Shown: positions 15,995-24,282 of the stretch, piece after piece | How the letters are laid out: each line of letters opens with the position of its first letter | Position numbering within the stretch: the stretch's first letter is position 1 | NCBI GenBank assembly: GCA_004556455.1 | Contig: SFGY01000001.1 | Coordinates: 62,001 to 126,000 of the forward strand | Direction of reading: 5' to 3' | Source of the DNA: Clostridiales bacterium | GTDB lineage: Bacteria > Bacillota > Clostridia > Saccharofermentanales > DTU023 | Length of the DNA: 64,000 bases | Program-made: the position numbers and the translations under genes | The notes under the pieces: generated by a model | Databases searched by the model: none | Seen by the model: only the letters and a program-made list of their open reading frames with translations | What the model was told of the DNA's origin: nothing

Positions 15995-17356
15995 ATGTTT
16001 GGAAAAGTATTCAAACTCAAGGATCACGGCGTCACTGCCGGAAATGAGATCATGGCTGGTCTGACGACCTTTATGACCATGGCCTATATTTTAGCCGTGA
16101 ATCCAAACATCCTTAAGGATGCCGGCATGCCGGTTGGCGGGGTCCTTGTGGCGACGGCGGTTTCCTCTGCCATTGCCTGTTTCTGCATGGCTTTTTTCTC
16201 GAATCTGCCTTTTGCACTGGCCCCTGGTATGGGTCTCAATGCCTACTTTGCCTATACGGTATGTCTGGGCATGGGGTACCACTGGAGTGTCGCCTTGCTG
16301 GCAGTTCTCTTTGAAGGTCTCATTTTCATTTTGCTGAGTGTGACCAATGTTCGCGAAGCCATCTTCAATGCCATACCGATCTCCCTGAAACATGCTATCA
16401 GCGCGGGCATCGGCCTCTTCATTGCCTTTATCGGTCTGAATAACGGTAATCTCGTTGTGGCTAATCCTTCCACCAAGGTCGGCATCACCAAATTTGTTGG
16501 AGAGGGTTTCCATACCTCTGGTATTTCTGCAATTCTCTGCCTTATCGGTGTTGCGATTATCGCTATTCTCTCGCACAAAAAAATTCGTGGCGCTATTCTT
16601 TACGGCATTATCGGTACCTGGATACTGGGTATGTTGTGCCAGGCGCTTGGTCTCTATGTCCCGGATTTTGAAAATGGGTTCTATTCGCTCTATCCGTCTT
16701 TCTCCTTCGCTGCTCTGGGCGGTTTCAAGGACATTGCCTTTGCGGTTTTCCGGCCAAATCTTGAAGGAGTGACTGTTTTGAGTTTTATCACGGTCATACT
16801 CTCCTTCCTCTATGTAGATATTTTTGATACCCTGGGCACCCTGATCGGGGTGGCTTCCAAGGCGGATATGCTGGATAAGGAAGGTCGTCTGCCCGGCATC
16901 AAAGGAGCTCTGCTCTCCGATGCTATCGGTACGACCGTCGGTGCAGCCCTGGGTACCTCTACGGTAACAACTTTCGTTGAATCCTCTGCTGGCGTTGCTG
17001 AAGGTGGACGCACAGGTCTCACAGCACTGACCACAGGCGTACTCTTCCTGCTCTCCCTGCTCTTTGCCCCGCTCTTCCTGAGCATTCCGGCGTTTGCTAC
17101 AGCTGCAGCCCTGATTTTTGTCGGCTTCCTGATGTTTACCTCTATTCTCAAAGTGAATTTTGAAGATGCGACGGAAGCGGTGCCGGCATATATTGCTCTT
17201 CTGGCGATGCCTTTCTTCTACAGCATTGCTGAAGGTATCTCCTGGGGGGTTATCTTCTACGTTGTGATCAATCTGGCCTGCGGCAAAGCGAAAAAAATCA
17301 GCCCCCTTATGTACATTCTCTTTGTCCTCTTCATTTTGAAGTACGTCTTCCTCTAA
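15995..17356 (+). CDS. NCS2/AzgA-type purine permease
   Basis: A 453-residue polytopic membrane protein of the AzgA branch of the NCS2 transporters (PbuG-like), which import guanine, hypoxanthine or adenine with protons. Landmarks are TTFMTMAYILAVNP near the N-terminus, APGMGLNAYFAYTVC, IGLFIAFIGLNNGNLV, DIFDTLGTLIGVASK and TSTVTTFVESSAGVAEGGR. The ATG at 15995 has GGAGGTG 6 nt upstream; a further ATG at 15968 has no site. No purine riboswitch is seen in the AT-rich leader. The next gene encodes a nucleoside-kinase-like protein, which would fit salvage. Confidence 0.93.
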   Translation: MFGKVFKLKDHGVTAGNEIMAGLTTFMTMAYILAVNPNILKDAGMPVGGVLVATAVSSAIACFCMAFFSNLPFALAPGMGLNAYFAYTVCLGMGYHWSVALLAVLFEGLIFILLSVTNVREAIFNAIPISLKHAISAGIGLFIAFIGLNNGNLVVANPSTKVGITKFVGEGFHTSGISAILCLIGVAIIAILSHKKIRGAILYGIIGTWILGMLCQALGLYVPDFENGFYSLYPSFSFAALGGFKDIAFAVFRPNLEGVTVLSFITVILSFLYVDIFDTLGTLIGVASKADMLDKEGRLPGIKGALLSDAIGTTVGAALGTSTVTTFVESSAGVAEGGRTGLTALTTGVLFLLSLLFAPLFLSIPAFATAAALIFVGFLMFTSILKVNFEDATEAVPAYIALLAMPFFYSIAEGISWGVIFYVVINLACGKAKKISPLMYILFVLFILKYVFL

Positions 17357-17400
17357 AATTGAGAGGATCTTGTAGATCTCAGACAAAAAGAGAAAAGCTT

Positions 17401-18039
17401 ATGACTAAGTTCATTGCGACGCGGGCTGCTGCCCGCGTCGCTTTAATTGAGAAGCTGCAGGAACTGTGGACAGCACGTGCTCAAGGGACTTTTGCCGGTG
17501 AAAAGCCAAGACCCCTGCTATTTGCCCTGGATGGTATGGCCGCCTCGGGTAAATCTACGCTGGCGGGCCAATTAGCTGTGACCTTATCCGCTCCACTCAT
17601 CCATATGGATGACTTTTTCCTCCCTGCTGCCAGGCGTTCACAGGGAAGTGAGCACATACCTGGCGTCAACATTGATATCAGGCGCTTCGAGGAGGAAGTC
17701 CTGCTTTTGCTTGAAAAAGGGCAGGCATTTTGCTTTCAACGCTTCGATTGTCGCCTGCAAACTCTGGCAGAAGAACGCAGTATTCCAGAATCTGATTTGT
17801 ACATCATTGAAGGCTCGTACGCTTTGCACCCTCAGCTTGTGGACCACTGGGATCTCACAGCTTTTGCCGTGGTCAGTCCGGAGATTCAGTGGGCGAGGCT
17901 TAAGCGCCGCTGCGAGGGAGCCCCGGAGTGGCTTAATGATTTTCAGGAGCGCTGGCTGCCCATGGAGCGTGCCTTTGAAAAAGCCTTCTCTTTGCGGGAG
18001 AAGGCCGATTATCTACTGGATCTTTCACTTCCGGTCTGA
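17401..18039 (+). CDS. uridine kinase-like P-loop NTPase
   Basis: A 212-residue P-loop protein of the uridine kinase/phosphoribulokinase superfamily. The Walker A loop GMAASGKST is at about residues 45-53, followed by the family's HMDDFFLP strand (substrate-binding Asp pair) and the IIEGSYALHP strand, where the usual 'EG.Y' is kept. Members phosphorylate small nucleosides or related metabolites; the exact substrate is not readable. It is 44 nt after the purine permease, so salvage is a reasonable inference. The ATG at 17401 has only a weak AGAGA site. Confidence 0.75.
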   Translation: MTKFIATRAAARVALIEKLQELWTARAQGTFAGEKPRPLLFALDGMAASGKSTLAGQLAVTLSAPLIHMDDFFLPAARRSQGSEHIPGVNIDIRRFEEEVLLLLEKGQAFCFQRFDCRLQTLAEERSIPESDLYIIEGSYALHPQLVDHWDLTAFAVVSPEIQWARLKRRCEGAPEWLNDFQERWLPMERAFEKAFSLREKADYLLDLSLPV

Positions 18040-18051
18040 GCGGCTTAGCTT

Positions 18052-18948
18052 CTAAAAAGCGCGTTCATTTTTCTTAATGCGGGTGGGGTCGTCTTTAACG
18101 CGGACGAAAAGCTGTTTTTCCTGTCCACCGCCCCGCGGCATTTCCCGGTACTGCATCTCATATTGCTCCAGGGAGCCGATCAGGGTAGAGAGTTTGGCGA
18201 AGCCATAGTTACGCGAATCAAAGGCCGGCTGTTTCTTGCCGATCAGCTGACCGAGGTCGCCCAGATAGGCCCAGCCGTCGTCATCTTCGATATCGAGAAT
18301 ACTTTGATCGATGAGATTCAGAAGACGGTGATCGATTTTCTTCAGTACGCGCTTCTGACGTCCTTTATTGTTCGTTTTTTCCTTGCTTTCCTTGCTGCTC
18401 TTACTCCGACTGTTGCTCCGGGCTTTACTGCTGACTTTTTCGCCGCGATCACTGTTGGCTTTCTCATCGCTGCTTTCCTCGTTGTCCTCATCGTCTTCTT
18501 CCTGATCGAGAATTTCCAGATAGATGAAGCGATCACAGGCTGCAATAAAAGCATTGGGGGTTTTCTGTTCACCAATGCCATAAACGGTTTTTCCTGCTTC
18601 CCTGAGGCGGCCGGCAAGGCGCGTAAAGTCGCTGTCCGAGGACACAAGGCAGAAGGCATCGGCTTTTTCCGCATAAAGGATATCCATCGCATCGATAATC
18701 AATGCCGAGTCCGTAGAATTTTTACCTGTGGTATAGGCAAACTGCTGAACCGGACTGATGGCATAATCGAGCAGGAGACTTTTCCAACCGTTGAGATTGG
18801 GTTTGGTCCAGTCACCATAAATCCTTTTGATCGTAGGGGTGCCGTAACGGGCAATCTCCTGCATCATCGGTTCGATATAATGGTAGCTGATGTTGTCGGC
18901 GTCGATGAGAACTGCCAGACGAACTTCTTTTGATTCAATTTCATCCAT
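18052..18948 (-). CDS. NYN-domain protein with C-terminal OST-HTH/LOTUS domain
   Basis: A 298-residue protein. Residues about 10-150 form a NYN (PIN-like) nuclease fold with the acidic residues in VLIDADNISY, STDSALIIDAMD and VSSDSDFT. A Ser/Lys/Glu-rich flexible linker follows (about 150-205), then an OST-HTH/LOTUS-type winged helix (about 210-285) with DDGWAYLGDLGQ and FDSRNYGFAKLSTLI. NYN proteins cut RNA in known cases; the LOTUS domain binds RNA, G-quadruplexes or protein partners. So an RNA-processing role is inferred. It is convergent with the kinase gene and divergent from the phosphofructokinase gene across a perfect inverted repeat. Confidence 0.88.
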   Translation of the reverse strand: MDEIESKEVRLAVLIDADNISYHYIEPMMQEIARYGTPTIKRIYGDWTKPNLNGWKSLLLDYAISPVQQFAYTTGKNSTDSALIIDAMDILYAEKADAFCLVSSDSDFTRLAGRLREAGKTVYGIGEQKTPNAFIAACDRFIYLEILDQEEDDEDNEESSDEKANSDRGEKVSSKARSNSRSKSSKESKEKTNNKGRQKRVLKKIDHRLLNLIDQSILDIEDDDGWAYLGDLGQLIGKKQPAFDSRNYGFAKLSTLIGSLEQYEMQYREMPRGGGQEKQLFVRVKDDPTRIKKNERAF

Positions 18949-18977
18949 GCAAAGCTGGCCTTTCTTTAGTTTATGAA

Positions 18978-19025
18978 ATTATAACGGTTTTATGTCCCTT
19001 TTTCAGTCCTGAAAACCGTTATAAT
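18978..19025. promoter_or_regulatory. divergent promoters built into a perfect 14-bp inverted repeat
   Basis: ATTATAACGGTTTT (18978-18991) and AAAACCGTTATAAT (19012-19025) are perfect inverted copies with a 20-nt spacer. Each arm holds a TATAAT pointing outward, one toward the NYN gene and one toward the phosphofructokinase gene. No good -35 hexamers exist, as expected if a regulator binds the arms. Confidence 0.75.
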
Positions 19026-19054
19026 AAAAGAAATTTTGAAAAGAGGGCGAAACC

Positions 19055-20149
19055 ATGAGTCTGAGAATTGGAATGTTGACCAGTGGGGGAGACTGCCAGG
19101 GTTTAAATCCGACCATGCGAGGCGTGGCCAAGGCTTTGTTCGAAAAAGATCCGGGAACAGAAATTCTCGGTTTTCTGGATGGCTATGCCGGTCTTATGCA
19201 TTGCCACTATCGCAAAATGCGCTCACAGGAGTTTTCGGGGATATTGACTCTGGGAGGGACGATTCTTGGAACCTCCCGTCAGCCCTATAAACAGATGGAT
19301 GAACGGCTCTATCCGGGAAAGCCTGACGGGCCGACAAAGCTGGAGGCCATGGTCAACAGCTATAAGGAGATGCGACTGGATGCGCTGGTGGTTCTGGGTG
19401 GCAACGGTTCGCTGAAAAGCGCTTCTTTGCTCGCGGATCAGGGTCTTAATGTCATTGGTTTACCTAAAACCATTGATAATGACCTCGGTCTTACGGAAGA
19501 AACTTTTGGCTTTAATTCGGCCTTTACTTTGGCCACCCAGGTCATTGACGGCATTCACACGACGGCGACCTCTCATGGCCGCGTATTCATCATTGAAATT
19601 ATGGGTCACAAGGTCGGCTGGCTTGCTCTTTATTCGGGTATTGCCGGTGGAGCGGATATCATTCTCCTGCCGGAGATTCCCTATAAACTCAATTCTGTCC
19701 TCAAAGCTATCAACACCCGCGAGAAGCACAAAAAGCGTTTTTCCATCATTGTCATTGCCGAGGGAGCGATGACGGTGGAAGAAGCTCAGCTTTCGAATAA
19801 AGAACTCGAAGCCAGCCGTGCCGCGCGAGGTTTCCGTGGAGCCTGTTATGATCTGGAGGACGCCATGGAAGGTTTGGCGCTTCAGGAAGTCCGTGTTGCT
19901 GTTCCCGGTCATTTTGTGCGCGGAGGCAGTCCCTCGGCTTATGACCGCCTGCTGAGCACAGAGCTTGGTGTGGAGGCAGCTAAAATGATCTGGGAAAAAG
20001 ATTTTGGACGTATGCCCGTTGTGATTAACGGCAGGATTGATCGCACGGAGATTAAGACGGCGGCCTTTAATCTGAAAAAAGTACCCCTGGACAGCCCGAT
20101 TATCGAAGCGGCCCGTCTTACGGGAATATCTTTTGGGGATGAAGATTAG
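19055..20149 (+). CDS. 6-phosphofructokinase family protein (atypical active site)
   Basis: A 364-residue phosphofructokinase. It opens with IGMLTSGGDCQGLNPT and has the catalytic PKTIDND loop (137-143), which in this superfamily marks the PPi or non-classical branch rather than the GTIDND of classical ATP enzymes. The donor-site loop reads GGNGS (115-119), whereas classical ATP enzymes have GGDGS and PPi enzymes GGDDS/GGNDS. The usual fructose-6-phosphate MGR motif is MGH here (IEIMGHKVGW). Donor preference is therefore unclear; a kinase acting on a different sugar phosphate is possible. A GAGGGCG site precedes the ATG. A second, more typical PPi-PFK lies at 39745-40989. The ppx-like and ppk1 genes follow. 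Confidence 0.85.
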   Translation: MSLRIGMLTSGGDCQGLNPTMRGVAKALFEKDPGTEILGFLDGYAGLMHCHYRKMRSQEFSGILTLGGTILGTSRQPYKQMDERLYPGKPDGPTKLEAMVNSYKEMRLDALVVLGGNGSLKSASLLADQGLNVIGLPKTIDNDLGLTEETFGFNSAFTLATQVIDGIHTTATSHGRVFIIEIMGHKVGWLALYSGIAGGADIILLPEIPYKLNSVLKAINTREKHKKRFSIIVIAEGAMTVEEAQLSNKELEASRAARGFRGACYDLEDAMEGLALQEVRVAVPGHFVRGGSPSAYDRLLSTELGVEAAKMIWEKDFGRMPVVINGRIDRTEIKTAAFNLKKVPLDSPIIEAARLTGISFGDED

Positions 20150-20243
20150 AACCCTTGTGAGCGACCGGGTTATCTTTGAAGGGCGGTGAAGGAAAAACAG
20201 CATTCGGGGATAACCGCAAAGATCAGAATAGGAGGCTTATGAT

Positions 20244-21788
20244 ATGAAGTATCAGGCAGTGATAGACGTAGGTTCCCATGAGATTTCCATGAGTATCGCG
20301 CAGCTGCGCCAGCGCAAGCCCCCGAAGCTTCTGGAACGTGTTCAGCGTACCGTACCTGCAGGGTCGGATACCTATCGTGATGGTTTTATTTCAGAAGCGG
20401 TCCTCCGGCAGATTGTAGAAACGCTGAGCCTTTTTCGGCTTAAAGTGCAGGAGTATCCGGATTGTCAGATTCTGGCGACGGCGACTTCAGCGATTCGTGA
20501 AGCTCAAAATCGGGCCTTTATTCTTGACCAGATTGAAAGGGCCAGCGGGATTAAAGTCCGCATTCTCAGTAATAATGAGGAAGTAGGTTATCAGCTTCTG
20601 GCTCTGGGGGAATGTTCTGAGTCTTTTCGTGAGGCCATCAAAAAGCCTTCGCTGGTGCTTGGTCTGGCAGCTGGCTCCATTCAGCTGAGCATCTTTGAGG
20701 ATTCCCACCTGCTGACTTCACAGAATTTACGCATGGGTTCGCTGCGCATACGCGCGCTCCTTTCTGAACTGGCTATACACAGCCGTGATTTTAATCAGCT
20801 TATCCGCGAGTATGTTTCCGGAGATCTGGCCAATTATCGCAAGTTTGAGCCTCGAGCGGCGGAAGTCGAGAACTTTATCATTCATGGTTCCGGAGCTGGT
20901 CTGACCCATTTGCGCAAGCTTTCAGGACTGCCCCCGACAGGGGAGTGCCGACTGAGCCGCAGGGATTTTTCCCGTGTCCTCGCCATGCTGCGAAGCCGCT
21001 CTGAGCAGAGCCTGGTGATGGAGGAAGGAATATCCGATGAAAATGCCAGTCTGCTTCTTCCCATGGCTCTGCTGATCGATGAGGTCTTTGATCTCTGCGA
21101 TCTTGACGAGGCTCTGTTGCCTGATGTCAGCCTGGAAAATGGCCTTCTGATGGAGGCTGCTCAGCAGCTGTCCGGCAGGCGTTATCTGCGTGACCCCAGA
21201 GAGGATCTCTACTCAGCTTCTGTCGAACTGGCCCGCCGTTATCAGACCGACCGCCTGCATTCCGAACAGGTTGCGCGCATCAGTCTGGAACTCTTTGACC
21301 AGACGCAGCGGCTGCACCGGCTGAAGGAAGAAGATCGCGTCATGCTGCAGATCGGCTCTCTGCTCCACAACGTCGGCAAATATATCAGTATGCAGGACGA
21401 TGATATCTTCAGCTATCAAATCATTAAATCAGCGGTGATCCCCGGGGTCAGTGACCGCAAGCTGGAATTTCTGGCCAATCTGATTTACTACCACAATGGC
21501 AATTTTACGCGTAAACCCAACCTGCAGAAATACCTGCATGAAGAGGACAGACTGGATCTCATGAAATTACTTGCCCTGCTGAGTATGGCCAATGCGCTTG
21601 ACGCCAGCCACAGCCAGAAAATTCAAAAGTGTCGTCTGAGTCGGGATGAGGATGGTTCCTACGTTCTGAATATTTACAGCAGCGAGGACATTATGCTGGA
21701 AATGTGGACTCTTGAGCGGCATAAAGCGCTTTTTCAAAATGTTTTTGGTGTTTCACTGCAGGCAAAATACCGTGAGATAAAGGCCTGA
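20244..21788 (+). CDS. Ppx/GppA phosphatase-like protein with degenerate HD domain
   Basis: A 514-residue two-domain protein. The N-terminal half is the ASKHA fold of exopolyphosphatase/pppGpp phosphatase: phosphate-1 loop D8-V-G-S-H and the ATSAIREAQN segment. The second loop, normally DIGGGSTE, reads GLAAGSIQ (140-147), losing the conserved Asp and Glu. The C-terminal half resembles the HD domain seen in long Ppx proteins, but the HD dyad is H-N (LLHNVGKYI). Hydrolysis of polyP or (p)ppGpp is therefore doubtful; it could bind and sense these instead. AGGAGG lies 9 nt before the ATG. It sits 22 nt before ppk1, a standard polyphosphate pairing. Confidence 0.82.
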   Translation: MKYQAVIDVGSHEISMSIAQLRQRKPPKLLERVQRTVPAGSDTYRDGFISEAVLRQIVETLSLFRLKVQEYPDCQILATATSAIREAQNRAFILDQIERASGIKVRILSNNEEVGYQLLALGECSESFREAIKKPSLVLGLAAGSIQLSIFEDSHLLTSQNLRMGSLRIRALLSELAIHSRDFNQLIREYVSGDLANYRKFEPRAAEVENFIIHGSGAGLTHLRKLSGLPPTGECRLSRRDFSRVLAMLRSRSEQSLVMEEGISDENASLLLPMALLIDEVFDLCDLDEALLPDVSLENGLLMEAAQQLSGRRYLRDPREDLYSASVELARRYQTDRLHSEQVARISLELFDQTQRLHRLKEEDRVMLQIGSLLHNVGKYISMQDDDIFSYQIIKSAVIPGVSDRKLEFLANLIYYHNGNFTRKPNLQKYLHEEDRLDLMKLLALLSMANALDASHSQKIQKCRLSRDEDGSYVLNIYSSEDIMLEMWTLERHKALFQNVFGVSLQAKYREIKA

Positions 21789-21812
21789 TTGGCTTAGAAA
21801 AAGGGGAATGTG

Positions 21813-24083
21813 ATGAGCATCTATGAATCAGCTCTGGAGACGATGTATCGTTCTGAAATACCTGCGGTTCTTTCTGAGGGCGAAAGCCGTTTCGTGAATC
21901 GCGAGTTGTCCTGGATGGAGTTTAATGAACGTGTTCTGGAGGAAGCGCGGGATAAAAACAATCCGCTCTTCGAGCGCCTTAATTTCCTGGCCATCACCGG
22001 CAGTAATCTGGATGAATTTTTCATGATTCGTGTGGCCTCCCTGATTGACCTGGTCCAGGCAGGAGGCAGCAAGCCTGACCCTGCAGGTCTGCCTCCTGCA
22101 AAACAACTGGAGCTCCTGCTCAAGCGCAATAAACGCTTTTTTAAGAAACAATACAGCACCTGGAATCGGCAGATTTTGCCTCAATTAAAAAACGAAGGTA
22201 TTGAAATTATTCAGCCTTCCGAACTGAGCGAGGAGCAGAAAGACGAGCTGGAAAGCTATTTCGACAAGCAGATCTTTCCCGTTCTTTCACCCATCGCTGT
22301 CGATGCGGCAAGGCCGTTTCCACTGATCAGCAGCAAAAGCCTCAACCTCCTGGTTATCCCCGCCAGGCTGCCTGAAAATGTCAGCCAGTATGCCAGCCAG
22401 GAAAAAAAGCCTAAAAGCAAGCTCGAAACTGAGGCGAAAAGCAAAAATACGGCGCCTTACGCCATTGTGCAGATTCCGTCCAATCTGCCGCGCCTGATTC
22501 CTCTCACACTCGAAGATCATTCACAGAGCGAGGGGAGGGAAGCCCATGGCTTTATTCTCCTGGAAGATCTCGTTCGCCTCTTTATCGAAAAACTTTTTGA
22601 CAATGCGGAAATACAGTCTGCACATACCTTTCGTATTATGCGCAATGCTGACTTTGTGGTCGATGAGGAGGAAACCTCGGATCTTCTTTCAGAGATAGAG
22701 GACAAACTCAAATTACGCAAGCGCGGCGAAGTGATTCGCCTGGAATTGGAGCATGCTGCCCAGCCGGAAGAATTAGCCATTCTCCAGGAGGAAATGAAAG
22801 TCCCGGAGGAGCAGATTTTTCGCATTCGGGGTCCTATAGATCTGACCTTTGTCTCGAAGATTCCCGGACTCCTGCCCCCGCGTCCGGACTTGCATTATCC
22901 CCCTTTCAGTCCTCAGCCTTCGCCGGCCTTTCCAAAAGACAAAAATGTGTTTGCCTGTATCCGTGAGCACGATATTCTGCTGCATCACCCCTATGAAAGT
23001 TTTGACCCGGTGATTCGCGTCATCAGTGAGGCTGCTGAGGATCCTCAGGTTCTGGCCATTAAGCAGACCCTTTACCGTGTGAGCTCAGATTCGCCAATCA
23101 TTGCTTCGCTGGCCCGGGCTGCTGAGGCCGGGAAGCAGGTGCTTGTGCTTGTCGAACTCAAGGCTCGTTTTGATGAGGAAAACAATATTCACTGGGCGCG
23201 TGAACTTGAAAGGGCCGGCTGCCATGTCCTCTATGGCATCCGCGGGCTGAAAACTCACAGTAAAATTACTTTGATCGTGCGCGAGGAGGAAGATGGCCTG
23301 CGCCGTTACGTGCACATCGGGACAGGAAACTATAACGACAAGACGGCCAGAATTTACACCGATCTGGGGATCTGGTCCTGCTCCGAACGACTGGGAGAAG
23401 ATGCAACGAATTTCTTTAATATGATTTCAGGCTTTTCCCTTCCGCACAGCTGGAATCTCCTGATCCCTGCGCCGCGCTGGTTGAAAGCGGACACTCTTTT
23501 TCGCATTGAGCGTGAAAAAAGGCATGCTGAAAATGGGCAGAAGGCCATGATTTTAGGGAAGACAAACTCCCTCGTGGATCCGGAAATCATTGAGGCTCTT
23601 TATGCGGCCTCTCAGGCCGGAGTGCTTATCCGCCTTATCGTTCGTGGGATCTGCTGCCTCAGACCAGGGGTGAAGGGACTTTCAGAAAACATTGAAGTGC
23701 GCAGTGTGGTGGGGCGCTTTCTCGAGCATTCCCGGATTTTTTATTACTATAACAGCGGGGCAGAGGATCTTCTCATCGGCAGTGCGGATTGGATGCCCAG
23801 AAATCTCGACCGACGCATAGAGCTGATGATGCCAGTGCATGACCCCGTCTGTCGTGAACGTATTTTTCAGGTCCTTGATCTGGAACTGCGTGATACTGAA
23901 CGGGCCCACATCTGTCAGGCTGACGGTCTCTATCATGCGGTAGACCGCCGTGGTCGGGAAATTCTGGACTCTCAGATCGAACTCAGCAGAGCGGCCATTC
24001 AGGCTGCGGAGGTTTTCCGGGAGCGAGCAGAACGAGAAGAGCATTATGAACCCGCGACTTCTTATGATGCAGGGCGACACTGA
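21813..24083 (+). CDS. ppk1: polyphosphate kinase 1
   Basis: A 756-residue PPK1, which reversibly builds polyphosphate from ATP at the membrane. The N-terminal FVNRELSWMEFNERVLEEA motif, the phosphohistidine at H482 (GLKTHSKITLIV), the HIGTGNYNDKTARIYTD segment and the second catalytic His at H639 (GRFLEHSRIFYYY) are all present. A Lys/Ser/Glu-rich insert near residues 190-210 makes it longer than the usual 690-720. The first codons are GTG-ATG; I chose the ATG at 21813 with AAAAGGGGAA upstream. Paired with the ppx-like gene, which appears degenerate. Confidence 0.96.
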   Translation: MSIYESALETMYRSEIPAVLSEGESRFVNRELSWMEFNERVLEEARDKNNPLFERLNFLAITGSNLDEFFMIRVASLIDLVQAGGSKPDPAGLPPAKQLELLLKRNKRFFKKQYSTWNRQILPQLKNEGIEIIQPSELSEEQKDELESYFDKQIFPVLSPIAVDAARPFPLISSKSLNLLVIPARLPENVSQYASQEKKPKSKLETEAKSKNTAPYAIVQIPSNLPRLIPLTLEDHSQSEGREAHGFILLEDLVRLFIEKLFDNAEIQSAHTFRIMRNADFVVDEEETSDLLSEIEDKLKLRKRGEVIRLELEHAAQPEELAILQEEMKVPEEQIFRIRGPIDLTFVSKIPGLLPPRPDLHYPPFSPQPSPAFPKDKNVFACIREHDILLHHPYESFDPVIRVISEAAEDPQVLAIKQTLYRVSSDSPIIASLARAAEAGKQVLVLVELKARFDEENNIHWARELERAGCHVLYGIRGLKTHSKITLIVREEEDGLRRYVHIGTGNYNDKTARIYTDLGIWSCSERLGEDATNFFNMISGFSLPHSWNLLIPAPRWLKADTLFRIEREKRHAENGQKAMILGKTNSLVDPEIIEALYAASQAGVLIRLIVRGICCLRPGVKGLSENIEVRSVVGRFLEHSRIFYYYNSGAEDLLIGSADWMPRNLDRRIELMMPVHDPVCRERIFQVLDLELRDTERAHICQADGLYHAVDRRGREILDSQIELSRAAIQAAEVFRERAEREEHYEPATSYDAGRH

Positions 24084-24282
24084 GCTTGCGATCTCGCATT
24101 TGGCGTTCAGAGAACGACCTCTGTCCTCAAATGACAGCTTAATGTCTGAGGCTCTCCAGTGGTTAAAGAACCACGTTTCAGGGCAGAATGTTGGCGTTAT
24201 TCTGTGCTAAGATAGATCAGGCTTTTCTCTCAGGAGAAAAACTTTTTGGCCGCAAAGGAACGCGGCAGAAGAGGGAGAAATG

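Noticed and set aside
16091..17386. 431-codon open frame antisense to the purine permease
   Set aside because: It mirrors the permease gene codon by codon, is rich in charged low-complexity residues and has no ribosome site; the permease has clear motifs.
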